Assembly (NCBI RefSeq): GCF_900089585.1
Contig: NZ_FLRH01000003.1
Coordinates: 1,225,001 to 1,289,000 of the forward strand
Source: Micromonospora sediminicola
GTDB lineage: Bacteria > Actinomycetota > Actinomycetes > Mycobacteriales > Micromonosporaceae
Length of the DNA: 64,000 nucleotides
Direction of reading: 5' to 3'
The first letter of the stretch is position 1; each line of letters begins with the position of its first letter. The notes beneath the pieces were generated by a model that had not been told where the DNA came from, did not search any database, and saw only the letters and a program-made list of their open reading frames with translations. Shown piece after piece: positions 18,054-31,440 of the stretch. Position numbers and translations under genes: made by a program.

Positions 18054-19202
18054 TCAGTCGTCCGAGCCGCGTTGTCCGGCGCTGTCCTCGGTCGGACCGT
18101 CGGTGGGCTGGCCGGCCGTCCCGCCGGCGGCCCGGCGGTCCAGCACGCTCCGGTTCAGGTGCAGCTCGATCAGGTCGTACATGATCTCGCGGGCGGTGGT
18201 GTCGTCGGTCGGGATGCGCTCCCCGTCGGCGCGGGTGACGAGGCAGTACGCGACGTAGTGGCCGCGTACCTGCCAGCCGACCCGGGCGGCGGCCTTCTCC
18301 ACCGCCTCGGTGTCGTCGCCCGCCTTCATGCCGCGGAAGCGGCCCTGCCGCTCGTCCAGCAGCGGCCGGATCCGGTCGCGCACCCGCTGGGCGCTGGCCA
18401 CGTCGGTCAGGTTGAACAGGCCGGCGGTGAGCAGGTGGTCGCCGTCGGGGGAGCGGAGCGTGCCCCGGACCACCTGGTTGCAGCCGAGCCGGACCAGCAG
18501 GTCGGCGATCTCGCCGGTGGCGGCGGAGGCGCAGTTGCCGCTCGCCTGGGTCTTGAGCACCCGGTAGGCCGGCTTGCCGTCGGTGATCACCAGGCTCTTG
18601 GCCGGGAAGACCTCCTTGGCGGTCAGCGCCGCCTGGTCGGTGTCCCGGGAGTCCAGGTCGGACCCGGCGGGCGCGGTGGTCTGCTCGACCGTCGGTTGCG
18701 GCGTCGGCTGGCCGGCCGGTGGGGTGGTGGCCCGCTCGTCGAGCAGCGCCGCGACGGCCAGCCCGGTCAGCGAGAGCAGGAGCAGCACGGCGGCGCCGCC
18801 GATCAGCGTCTGCAGGACCCGGCCGCCGCGCCGGCGGTCGGTGTGCCGGGTCCGCGGCGGGTCCCACACGTCGCCGGTACGTGCGGTCGGGCTGGCCGGG
18901 ATCGGCACGGTCGGCCGGGTGGTCGCGGCCGGCACGGGCTGCGGGACCGGCGGCGCGGGCTGTGGCACCGGGGACGGCTCCCGGGGCGGCGCGGGGCGGC
19001 CTGGCGTCGGCGCCGGCGGCGCGGGCGCGGGGGCGCGGGCGGCGTCGCCGGCCGGCCGGGCCGGTGGCAGCGACGGGGTGGGGAAGCGGGAGGGCGACGG
19101 GCCCGCGGGCGGCGGCGTCGCGGCTCCGGACCCGGTGGGGGCCGACCCGGGCTTCGGGTACTCCAGGAAGGCGTCCTCGTCGGACTCGTACCGGTACACC
19201 AT
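18054..19202 (-). CDS. Proline-rich single-pass membrane protein, function unknown
   Basis: A 382-residue protein with no recognised family. Residues 1-125 are very rich in Pro, Ala and Ser, and begin with an acidic head (VYRYESDEDAFLEYPKPGSA). An RRRGGR stretch then precedes a single hydrophobic segment near 128-152 (LIGGAAVLLLLSLTGLAVAA). About 230 residues follow that should be extracytoplasmic. This domain has cysteines in SGNCASAATGE, RLGCNQVVRG and YVAYCLV, and a globular look (VFPAKSLVITDGKPAYRVLK; DRIRPLLDERQGRFRGMKAG). The tail is Gly/Ser/Asp-rich. ATG 19202 is chosen because a TACTCT -10 element sits 7 bases upstream, suggesting a leaderless transcript. Convergent with truA. Confidence 0.8.
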   Translation of the reverse strand: MVYRYESDEDAFLEYPKPGSAPTGSGAATPPPAGPSPSRFPTPSLPPARPAGDAARAPAPAPPAPTPGRPAPPREPSPVPQPAPPVPQPVPAATTRPTVPIPASPTARTGDVWDPPRTRHTDRRRGGRVLQTLIGGAAVLLLLSLTGLAVAALLDERATTPPAGQPTPQPTVEQTTAPAGSDLDSRDTDQAALTAKEVFPAKSLVITDGKPAYRVLKTQASGNCASAATGEIADLLVRLGCNQVVRGTLRSPDGDHLLTAGLFNLTDVASAQRVRDRIRPLLDERQGRFRGMKAGDDTEAVEKAAARVGWQVRGHYVAYCLVTRADGERIPTDDTTAREIMYDLIELHLNRSVLDRRAAGGTAGQPTDGPTEDSAGQRGSDD

Positions 19203-19209
19203 GTGGGAT

Positions 19210-19215
19210 AGAGTA
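19210..19215 (-). promoter_or_regulatory. -10 element for leaderless transcript
   Basis: On the minus strand, TACTCT is followed by 7 bases and then the ATG at 19202, the common actinobacterial TANNNT leaderless arrangement. No clear -35 is seen. The plus strand of the same gap has a TAATAT at 19239-19244 that could serve the divergent methyltransferase gene. Confidence 0.5.
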
Positions 19216-19319
19216 GGGCCGATTGTCCCTTTCAGGGGTAATATCGGGAAATTCTGGCGGAGTGGCGTCCGATGCTCCCCGCCGCACCGTCGCCGGGCCC
19301 GCTGCCGGCCGGTGCGACA

Positions 19320-19934
19320 ATGCCGGACGTGACCGGCGACCACTACTTCACCGCTGAACCGACGACCCCGGCCCGCCCGCGCGAGGTCGAGTTCAACGTC
19401 GCCGGGCGCGACTACACCCTCACCTCGGCCGGCGGCGTCTTCTCCGCCGACCGGCTCGACCCCGGCACCGCGGTGCTGCTGCGCAAGGCGGCACTGCCCT
19501 CCGCGGGCGAGACCGGTCCGCTGCTCGACATCGGCTGCGGGTTCGGCCCGATCACCTGCGTCCTGGCCACCGTCGCGCCGGCCGCCACGGTCTGGGCGGT
19601 GGACGTCAACGAGCGGGCCCGCGCCCTCACCACCACTAACGCGGCCCGGGTGGACGCCGCCGACCGGGTCCGCGCCGTCGCCCCGGACGGGATGCCGGCG
19701 GACGTCACGTTCACCCAGATCTGGTCCAACCCGCCGATCCACATCGGCAAGGCGGAACTGCACGACCTGCTGCTGCGCTGGCTGCCCCGGCTCACCCCGG
19801 ACGGCGTCGCCTGGCTGGTCGTCGCCCGCCACCTCGGCGGCGACTCGCTGCACCGCTGGCTGGTCGAGCAGGGATGGCAGGTCGACCGGCACGCCAGCCA
19901 GAAGGGCTACCGGGTGCTCCGGGTCACCCGGTAA
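19320..19934 (+). CDS. Class I SAM methyltransferase, RsmC/RlmG-like
   Basis: A 204-residue S-adenosylmethionine methyltransferase resembling the C-terminal catalytic domain of RsmC (16S rRNA m2G1207) and related rRNA enzymes. Seen: the AdoMet site LLDIGCGFGPITCVLA, the acidic end of beta-2 in WAVDVNERA, and the catalytic NPP motif in WSNPPIHIGKAELH. An early HYFTAEP segment matches the family start. It is single-domain. Start ATG 19320 is favoured; GTG 19329 and ATG 19272 are alternatives, and no strong Shine-Dalgarno distinguishes them. The ABC-F gene follows after 41 bases, so the two may be co-transcribed. Confidence 0.82.
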   Translation: MPDVTGDHYFTAEPTTPARPREVEFNVAGRDYTLTSAGGVFSADRLDPGTAVLLRKAALPSAGETGPLLDIGCGFGPITCVLATVAPAATVWAVDVNERARALTTTNAARVDAADRVRAVAPDGMPADVTFTQIWSNPPIHIGKAELHDLLLRWLPRLTPDGVAWLVVARHLGGDSLHRWLVEQGWQVDRHASQKGYRVLRVTR

Positions 19935-19975
19935 TCGGGTGTCGCCCGCGTGCCCCGCTCGGGCAGGATGCCCGC

Positions 19976-21651
<1,676 letters not shown>

Positions 21652-21655
<4 letters not shown>

Positions 21656-22449
21656 TCGACCAGGGACTGGTCGACCGGCTGTGCGCGGTCGACGGCGTGG
21701 TCGCGGTGGCGCTCGGCGGCAGCCGGGCCCGCGGCGACCACCGGCCCGACTCCGACTGGGACCTCGGGCTCTACTACCGGGGCGAGCCGGACCTGGCCGC
21801 GCTGCGCGCGGTGGCCGCCTCGGTCGCCGACGGGCCGGTGGACCTCACCTCGCCCGGCAACTGGGGGCCCTGGGTCGACGGCGGCGGCTGGCTGCGCGTC
21901 GGCGGGGCGGCGGTGGACTGGATCTACCGGGACCTGGACCGCGTGCGGCGGATCTGGGCGGACTGCCGGGCCGGCCACTACACGGTGCAGGTACAGGCCG
22001 GTCATCCGCTCGGCTTCTACTCGCACGCGTACGCGGGGGAGGTGGCGCTCGGGCAGGTGCTCGGCGACCCGACCGGTGAGCTGACCGCGTTGCGCGCCGA
22101 GACCGTCGACTACCCGCCCGCGCTCGGCGCCGCGCTGGTGGCCGGCGGCTGGGAGACCGGGCTGCTGCTCGACGGCGCGGCGAAGGGGGCGGCCGGGGGC
22201 GACGCCGGCTACGTCGCCGGGTGCCTGTTCCGCGTCGTCGGGGTGCTGGCGCACGCGCTGCACGGCCGGGCGGGGCGGTGGCTGGTCAACGAGAAGGGCA
22301 TGATCACCTCGGCCGGCCGGTTGCCGGACGCGCCGCTGGCCTTCGCCGACCGGGCGCACGCGCTGCTCGGCGCGGTGGGGCGTACCCCGGTGGAGCTGGC
22401 GGCGACGGTCGCCGACGCCCGCGCGCTGGCCGCCGACGTGCTGGGCTGA
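21652..22449 (+). CDS. Nucleotidyltransferase domain protein
   Basis: A 265-residue protein with a minimal nucleotidyltransferase fold at the N-terminus: LGGSRARGDHRPDSDWDLGL supplies the GS motif (G23, S24) and the paired metal-binding aspartates D35 and D37. This pattern occurs in aminoglycoside adenylyltransferases, Lnu-type enzymes and many uncharacterised proteins. The rest is largely helical and has no motif I can name. ATG 21652 overlaps the ABC-F stop by 4 bases, so both are made together. Whether the substrate is an antibiotic, a tRNA or a protein cannot be told from sequence. Confidence 0.82.
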
Positions 22450-22467
22450 GCGGTCAGCGGCGGTCGA

Positions 22468-22541
22468 GCGGCGTGGCGCGTGGGCGGGCGGACGTTCGGT
22501 GCTGGTCGTGCGGCGTGGCGCGTGGGCGGGCGGACGTTCGG
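22468..22541 (+). repeat. 32-bp direct repeat, two copies
   Basis: A 32-base sequence starting GCGGCGTGGCGCGTGGGCGG is present at 22468-22499 and again at 22510-22541. It is followed by a GGCGGCGT-rich low-complexity run to about 22620. This occupies most of the 277-base gap after the nucleotidyltransferase gene; no gene is seen here. Confidence 0.85.
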
Positions 22542-22713
22542 CGATGGTGACGCGGCGGCGGCGTGGCGTGGCGGCGGCGTGGCGGCGGCGTGGCGGTGCG
22601 GCGCGGCGTGGCGCGGGGCGTCCGCCGGAGGCCTATGGAGCTGATGCCGCGGACGACTCACCTCGGCGGTGACCCGGCCCGGCGCTCGCCCGGTGGCGGC
22701 ACGGGCGCGGGCA

Positions 22714-22719
22714 TAGGGT
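22714..22719 (+). promoter_or_regulatory. -10 element for leaderless aldo/keto reductase mRNA
   Basis: TAGGGT at 22714-22719 stands 7 bases before the GTG at 22727, the usual geometry for leaderless actinobacterial genes. This is the main reason for preferring that GTG over the nearby alternatives. Confidence 0.5.
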
Positions 22720-22726
22720 GGATCTC

Positions 22727-23680
22727 GTGAGTGAGATGACCTACCGCCGGCTGGGCGACTCCGGACTCGTGGTGTCCGTGGTCGGCATCGGCTGCAACAA
22801 CTTCGGCCGCAAACTCGACACCGACGGCACCCGGGCAGTGGTGGACGCCGCGCTCGACGCCGGGATCACCTTCTTCGACACCGCCGACATCTACGGCGAG
22901 CCGCAGGGCGGCTCCGAGGAGCTGCTCGGGCAGGCGCTCAAGGGACGTCGCGACGACGTGGTGGTCGCCACCAAGTTCGGCATGGACATGCACGGCGCGA
23001 ACGGGCCGGATCACGGCGCCCGGGGCGCCCGCCGCTACATCGCCCGCGCGGTCGAGGCGTCGCTGCGCCGGCTCGGCACCGACCACATTGACCTCTACCA
23101 GATGCACGAGCCGGACCCGGGTACGCCGATCGACGAGACGCTCGCCGCGCTGGACGACCTGGTGACCGCCGGCAAGGTGCGCTACCTCGGCAACTCCAAC
23201 TTCGCCGGGTGGCAGATCGCCGACGCCGACTGGACCGCGTCGTCGCAGGGCCGCACCCGGTTCATCTCCGCGCAGAACCACTACTCGCTGCTGGAACGCG
23301 GCGTGGAGGACGAGGTGATCCCCGCCTGCGAGCGGTTCGGCCTCGGCATGCTGCCGTTCTTCCCGCTCGCCAACGGGCTGCTCACCGGCAAGTACAAGCG
23401 GGACGAGGCGCCCCCGGCGGGCAGCCGGCTGGCCGGCGGCGGCCGGTACGCCGAGCGGCTGGCCGCCGCGCGCTGGGACACCATCGAGGCGATCGAGGCG
23501 TACGCGGCCGAGCGCGGGATCAGCATGCTCCAGGTGGCCATCGGCGGGCTGGCCGCCCGGCCCGCGGTGACCTCGGTGATCGCCGGTGCCACCACGCCCG
23601 AGCAGGTACGCGCCAACGCCGAGGCGGGCACCTGGCAGCCCTCCGCCGAGGATCTGGACGCCCTCGACGCTCTCCTCTGA
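22727..23680 (+). CDS. Aldo/keto reductase
   Basis: A 317-residue NADPH-dependent oxidoreductase of the AKR superfamily, probably a cytosolic TIM barrel. The catalytic tetrad region is visible as FFDTADIYGEP (Asp and Tyr), VVATKFG (Lys) and LYQMHEPDP (His). The NADPH phosphate-binding tail resembles VIAGATTPEQVRANAEA. Closest by eye to the YhdN/Tas-like AKRs. Start GTG 22727 (VSEMTYRRLGDSGL) is preferred from the upstream -10; ATG 22736 and GTG 22718 are alternatives. It stands alone between repeat-rich gaps. The substrate is unknown. Confidence 0.9.
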   Translation: MSEMTYRRLGDSGLVVSVVGIGCNNFGRKLDTDGTRAVVDAALDAGITFFDTADIYGEPQGGSEELLGQALKGRRDDVVVATKFGMDMHGANGPDHGARGARRYIARAVEASLRRLGTDHIDLYQMHEPDPGTPIDETLAALDDLVTAGKVRYLGNSNFAGWQIADADWTASSQGRTRFISAQNHYSLLERGVEDEVIPACERFGLGMLPFFPLANGLLTGKYKRDEAPPAGSRLAGGGRYAERLAAARWDTIEAIEAYAAERGISMLQVAIGGLAARPAVTSVIAGATTPEQVRANAEAGTWQPSAEDLDALDALL

Positions 23681-23800
23681 CGGATCCCCGCCGGCGTGGC
23701 CGCCTCCGCGGTCCGCCGGCGTGGTCGCTCGTTGGCGTGGTGGTCCGCCAGCGAGACGGCGTGGCCGTTCCTCGCGTGGCGGTCCTGGTGCGGGCTGACC

Positions 23801-23890
23801 TTCCAGCGTGGCAGCCTTCGGCGGCCACCCTCCAGCGTGGCAGCCTTCGGTGGCCACCTTCCAGCACGGCGGCCTGCGCCGTGGCCACCC
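23801..23890 (+). repeat. Three imperfect 29-32 bp direct repeats
   Basis: Copies at 23801-23830, 23831-23858 and 23859-23890 share TTCCAGCGTGGCAGCCTTCG-like starts and GGCCACC ends. The third copy is the most diverged. Confidence 0.8.
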
Positions 23891-23938
23891 GCGACGCGTC
23901 ACCTCTCGTGGCGATCCACCGGCGAGTGCCGCCAGGCA

Positions 23939-23998
23939 GACACCCATGGTGTTCCACTCAGCGCCAGCGCTCACCGTGAGTGGAACGGCATGGGTGTC
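23939..23998. repeat. 60-bp stem-loop element, copy 1
   Basis: A 22-base arm (23939-23960, GACACCCATGGTGTTCCACT plus CA) pairs with 23977-23998 with two mismatches around a 16-base loop. The long near-perfect inverted repeat resembles a small palindromic mobile element. Confidence 0.85.
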
Positions 23999-24013
23999 AA
24001 ACGAGCGCTGAGG

Positions 24014-24069
24014 CACCCATGGTGTTCCACCCACGGCCGGTCCTGGCGGCGGGTGGAACGTTGTGGGTG
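24014..24069. repeat. 56-bp stem-loop element, copy 2
   Basis: The left arm (24014-24032) shares 17 bases, CACCCATGGTGTTCCAC, with copy 1. It pairs with 24051-24069 with a few mismatches around an 18-base, unrelated loop. Arms are conserved and loops are not, suggesting a repeat family. Confidence 0.8.
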
Positions 24070-24293
24070 TCTGCGGGCGGGTCTGACGTCCGTGGCGCCT
24101 CAGGTCCGAGGAGTGCGACGACCGCCCGGACGACTTCGACCTGGCCGCCTACCGCGGGGCGGGGGCGTCGGGCGGGGCGGGCCCGGCGGGCGGGGCAGAG
24201 CTGACGGGCGGCGGCGGCACGTCGGGTGGGGCGGCACGTCGGGCGGGGCCGAGGGGCGGGGCATTCGGGTGTGGGCGCGTGGGGGACACCGGG

Positions 24294-25205
24294 TCAGTGC
24301 GGCGGTGCGGTGGCGAGGCGTTCGGCGAGTGCCTGGCGGACCAGGGCGACGGTGGCGTCCGGACGGCGCAACACGTCGTCGGCGGTGAACCGGAGCACCA
24401 CCCAACCGGCCGCGCGGAGCGCGTTCAGGCGCGCCACGTCGCGACGGAAGTGAGCTCGCTCGCGGTGGTGGTCGCCGTCGTACTCGATCGCGAGGCGGAG
24501 CGCCGGCCAGGCCAGGTCGACCCGGGCCACGAAGCGCCCGCCCGCGCGTACCTCGTGCTGCGCGACGAGCGGGCCGAGGCCGGCGTCGAGGAGGAGCAGC
24601 CGCAGGCGGGTCTCCATCGGGGACTCGCTCGACGGCTCGGCCAGGGCCAGCACCTCGCGCAGCAGCGGAGCGCCCGGCCAGCCCGGTCGGTCGGCGGCGT
24701 AGGAGCGCAGGGCGGGCAGCGTCACCACCCGGCGGCGGAGCAGCGCTTCGACGGCGACCAGCGCGTCGGCGCGTGACCCCTGCCGACCAAGGTCGAACGC
24801 GGTGCGCAGCGTGGTGGTGACCGGGAGCCCGCCGAACCGGGTCCGATCCCCACCGGGCAACGGGGACCGGGCGACCGACAGACGCGGGTGCGGGCGCAGT
24901 CGGGCGGGGCGCGGCAGCAGCACCGTCACCGGCGCGTCCCGGCCCAGCAGGTCCACCCGGAACAGCCAGGCGGCGCTGCGTCCCGCCAGTGCGGCACCCG
25001 GCGGCAGGCGCAGCGCCACCGCCTCGCACCACATCCGGTGGTCGTCGGCGCGGTGTCCGTCCCGGTGCACGTACACGTCAGGCAGCAGACGGACCCATGT
25101 CGGCCCGCGCAACATCGTCCAGGTCAGCAGCCCTTCGGAGACGGCACGGCTGCCCCGGAACGGCAGGGCGGACAGGCCGCCGGGCGCTCGGGCGTGAGCG
25201 GGCAT
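24294..25205 (-). CDS. DUF559 / AbiEi-like domain protein
   Basis: A 303-residue protein of the actinobacterial type with an N-terminal wing-like region (RAVSEGLLTWTMLRGPTWVR, LLPDVYVHRDG) and a C-terminal DUF559 domain. The C-terminal part, LAIEYDGDHHRERAHFRRDV followed by NALRAAGWVVLRFTADDVL, resembles the Vsr/PD-(D/E)XK nuclease fold with a candidate E-x-D catalytic cluster. The N-terminus is reminiscent of AbiEi antitoxin-like proteins. No AbiEii partner is adjacent. Start ATG 25205 follows from where the family begins; the much longer open frame upstream is antisense to thiE. It is divergent from the thi operon. Function is unproven. Confidence 0.8.
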   Translation of the reverse strand: MPAHARAPGGLSALPFRGSRAVSEGLLTWTMLRGPTWVRLLPDVYVHRDGHRADDHRMWCEAVALRLPPGAALAGRSAAWLFRVDLLGRDAPVTVLLPRPARLRPHPRLSVARSPLPGGDRTRFGGLPVTTTLRTAFDLGRQGSRADALVAVEALLRRRVVTLPALRSYAADRPGWPGAPLLREVLALAEPSSESPMETRLRLLLLDAGLGPLVAQHEVRAGGRFVARVDLAWPALRLAIEYDGDHHRERAHFRRDVARLNALRAAGWVVLRFTADDVLRRPDATVALVRQALAERLATAPPH

Positions 25206-25288
25206 CCGCACAGCGTGTCGTGACGCGACGGTCACCGTACGCCCCGATCCGGCGCGCGGCGGGTTCCTGGGAAAAACGTCACCCGGTC

Positions 25289-25318
25289 TTCCGTCCGGCG
25301 GGGGAGGCGTCGTACGGT
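25289..25318 (+). promoter_or_regulatory. Probable promoter of the thi operon
   Basis: TACGGT at 25313-25318 fits a -10 element; TTCCGT at 25289-25294 is a weak -35 with an 18-base spacer. A start near 25325 would place the TPP aptamer at the very 5' end of the transcript. Confidence 0.45.
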
Positions 25319-25329
25319 AGGCCGCAAGT

Positions 25330-25420
25330 GACCCACGGGAGCCCGGTGTGGACCGGGCTGAGAGGGGGGCTGGGAGCCCCCGACCGTCGAACCTGATCCG
25401 GGTAATGCCGGCGCAGGGAG
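25330..25420 (+). ncRNA. TPP riboswitch (THI element)
   Basis: Hallmarks in order: CACGGGAGCCCGG (P2 side), the thi-box CTGAGAGGGGG at about 25359-25369, a variable P3a hairpin (GGGGGCTGGGAGCCCCC region), GAACCTGATCCGGGTAATGC (25389-25408) and GGCGCAGGGA at the P1 closing end. TPP binding should repress. The 3' end runs into AGGGAGGAG, the Shine-Dalgarno of thiE (25415-25423), so sequestration of the ribosome binding site is the likely mode. Confidence 0.95.
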
Positions 25421-25430
25421 GAGCGTTGCC

Positions 25431-26057
25431 GTGCCGTCCCTGGGACGACTGCATCTCATCACCGACACCCGGCCGGGGCGTGACCCGCTCGCCGTGCTGC
25501 GCGCCGCCCTGCCGGTGGCCCGCGCCGACCTCGTCGTGCAGGTCCGGGTGGAGGACGACGCCACCGACCGGGAGGCGTACGAGCTGGCCCGCCTGGTGGT
25601 CGACGCCTGCCGGCCGTACGGGGCGCGGTGCCTGGTCAACGACCGGTTGCACGTGGCGGTGGCGGTGGTGGCTGCCGGGGGCCACGTCGGGGCGGACGAC
25701 CTGCCGGTGGCCGCCGCGCGTCGGGTGCTCGGCCCGGACGCCGTGCTCGGCGCCACCGCCCGCGAGCCGGGCGGCGCCCGAGCGGCCGTCGCCGCCGGCG
25801 CGAGTTACCTGGGCGTCGGCCCGTGCCACGCCACCACCACCAAGTCCGGCCTGCCCACGCCGATCGGCCCGGCGGGGGTACGCGCCGTCGCCGGGGCGGT
25901 GGACGTGCCGGTGATCGCCATCGGCGGGGTGACCGCCGCCACCGTGCCGGCGCTGCGGGCCGCCGGGGCGTACGGGGTGGCGGTGGTGGGGGCGGTCAGC
26001 GGGGCGGCCGACCCGGCCCGGGCCACCGCCGAGCTGCTCGGTGCGCTGACGTGTTAA
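25431..26057 (+). CDS. thiE: Thiamine phosphate synthase
   Basis: Joins hydroxymethylpyrimidine pyrophosphate and thiazole phosphate to give thiamine monophosphate. The product is 208 residues with a TIM-barrel fold. Motifs are LHLITDTRP, CLVNDRLHVAVAV, GGHVGADDLPVAAARR (the HLGQxDLP counterpart), YLGVGPCHATTTKSGLPTPI (pyrophosphate and magnesium site) and IAIGGVTAATV. GTG 25431 follows AGGGAGGAG, which overlaps the riboswitch end. Its stop codon TGT-TAA lies within the first unit of an intergenic repeat. First gene of the operon. Confidence 0.93.
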   Translation: MPSLGRLHLITDTRPGRDPLAVLRAALPVARADLVVQVRVEDDATDREAYELARLVVDACRPYGARCLVNDRLHVAVAVVAAGGHVGADDLPVAAARRVLGPDAVLGATAREPGGARAAVAAGASYLGVGPCHATTTKSGLPTPIGPAGVRAVAGAVDVPVIAIGGVTAATVPALRAAGAYGVAVVGAVSGAADPARATAELLGALTC

Positions 26058-26108
26058 GCAGGGGCCCTTCCTCTACCGGAGGCGTTAACAGGGGGCCCTT
26101 CCTTACCG
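26053..26108 (+). repeat. Two GTTAA..GGGCCCTTCCT repeats
   Basis: Two copies, 26053-26078 and 26084-26108, share the pattern GTTAA-CAGGGG-CCCTTCCT-TACCG with a period of 31 bases. Each contains the palindrome GGGCCC. They fill the gap between thiE and thiO: the first contains the thiE stop, and the second ends 2 bases before the thiO GTG. Confidence 0.9.
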
Positions 26109-26110
26109 AC

Positions 26111-27171
26111 GTGGCGGTGGTGGGTGGCGGGCCGATCGGGTGGGCGATCGCGTGGCGGTGCGCCCAGCGCGGGCTGCGCGTGGTGGTGCACGACGACCGG
26201 CCCGGGTCGGGTGCCTCCTCGGTGGCCGCGGGGATGCTCTCGCCGGTCGCCGAGGCGTACTTCGGGGAGCACGAGTTGACCGGGCTGCTGGTCTCGTCCG
26301 CCGCCCGCTGGCCCGCGTTCGCCGCGGAGCTGACCGCGGCGAGCGGCGTCGACCTCGGGCATCGCACCGAGGGCACGCTCGTCGTCGGGCTCACCGCCGA
26401 CGACCTGGCCGAGGCGCGGCGGCTGTGGTCGTACCAACAGGGTCTGGCACTGCCGATCACGCCGCTGCGCCCCTCGGAGCTGCGCGACCGTGAGCCGGCG
26501 CTGGCCACCCGGGTGCGCGGCGGCGCCGTGGCGCCCGGCGACCACCAGGTCGACCCGCGCCGGCTGGTCACCGCGTTGCGCGCGGCGGCCGGGCGGGCCG
26601 GCGTCGCGCTGCGGCCGGTGCGGGTCGGCGCGCTGTCCGAGGTGGACGCCCGGGTCACCGTGGTCGCGGCGGGCTGCGGCGCGGCGGCGTTGACCGGCCT
26701 GCCGGTCCGGCCGGTCAAGGGCCAGGTGCTGCGACTCCGCGCGCCCGCCGGCGGCCCGCCGGGCTTCCGGCACGTGATCCGGGGGTACGCCGACGGCGAG
26801 GCGGTCTACCTGGTGCCCCGGGACAGCGGCGAGGTGGTGGTCGGCGCGACCGTCGAGGAGCGCGCGGACACCGAGGTCACCGCCGGAGGCGTGCTGACGC
26901 TGCTGCGCGCCGCCGCCGAGCTGGTGCCGGAACTCGTCGAGTACGAGCTGGTGGAGGCCGTCGCCGGGCTGCGCCCCGGTACGCCGGACAACGCCCCGGT
27001 CATCGGGCCGCTGCCCGGCCTGCCCGGTGTGGTCGTGGCGACCGGCCACCACCGGCACGGCATCGTGCTCACCCCGGTCACCGCCGACCTGGTCGCCGAG
27101 CTGATCGTCACCGGCGAGCCGGATCCCGCGCTCGCCCCCTTCACCCCGGACCGCTTCGGGAAGGAGCGCAC

Positions 27172-27181
<10 letters not shown>
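26111..27181 (+). CDS. thiO: Glycine oxidase ThiO
   Basis: FAD enzyme that oxidises glycine to dehydroglycine, the imine used by ThiG for thiazole synthesis. The product is 356 residues from GTG 26111. The dinucleotide site VVGGGPIGWAIAWRCAQRGL is at the N-terminus, followed by the DAO-family segment GASSVAAGMLSPVAEA and the C-terminal VAGLRPGTPDNAPVIGPLPG and HHRHGIVLTPVTADL motifs. No Shine-Dalgarno precedes the GTG closely, because the spacer is the repeat pair; GTG 26051 inside thiE is an in-frame alternative. The stop overlaps thiS by 10 bases. Confidence 0.92.
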
Positions 27182-31402
<4,221 letters not shown>

Positions 31403-31407
31403 GCGTT

Positions 31408-31436
31408 TCCGGGGCCGGGGAGAGCCCGGCCCCGGA
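31408..31436. terminator. Bidirectional terminator after thiC
   Basis: A perfect 12-base-pair stem (31408-31419 with 31425-31436) with GAGAG loop lies between thiC and the convergent 899-residue membrane-protein gene, ending 4 bases before the latter's stop. Confidence 0.8.
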
Positions 31437-31440
31437 CGGC

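Larger units (their letters stand above)
23681..24293. other. Repeat-rich 613-bp intergenic region
   Basis: Between the aldo/keto reductase and the convergent DUF559 gene there is no convincing gene. Instead there are GTGGC-rich low-complexity DNA, three imperfect 29-30 bp repeats (23801-23890), two related stem-loop elements (23939-23998 and 24014-24069), and then a GGGCGG-rich stretch. Frames are open but of shadow type. Confidence 0.75.
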
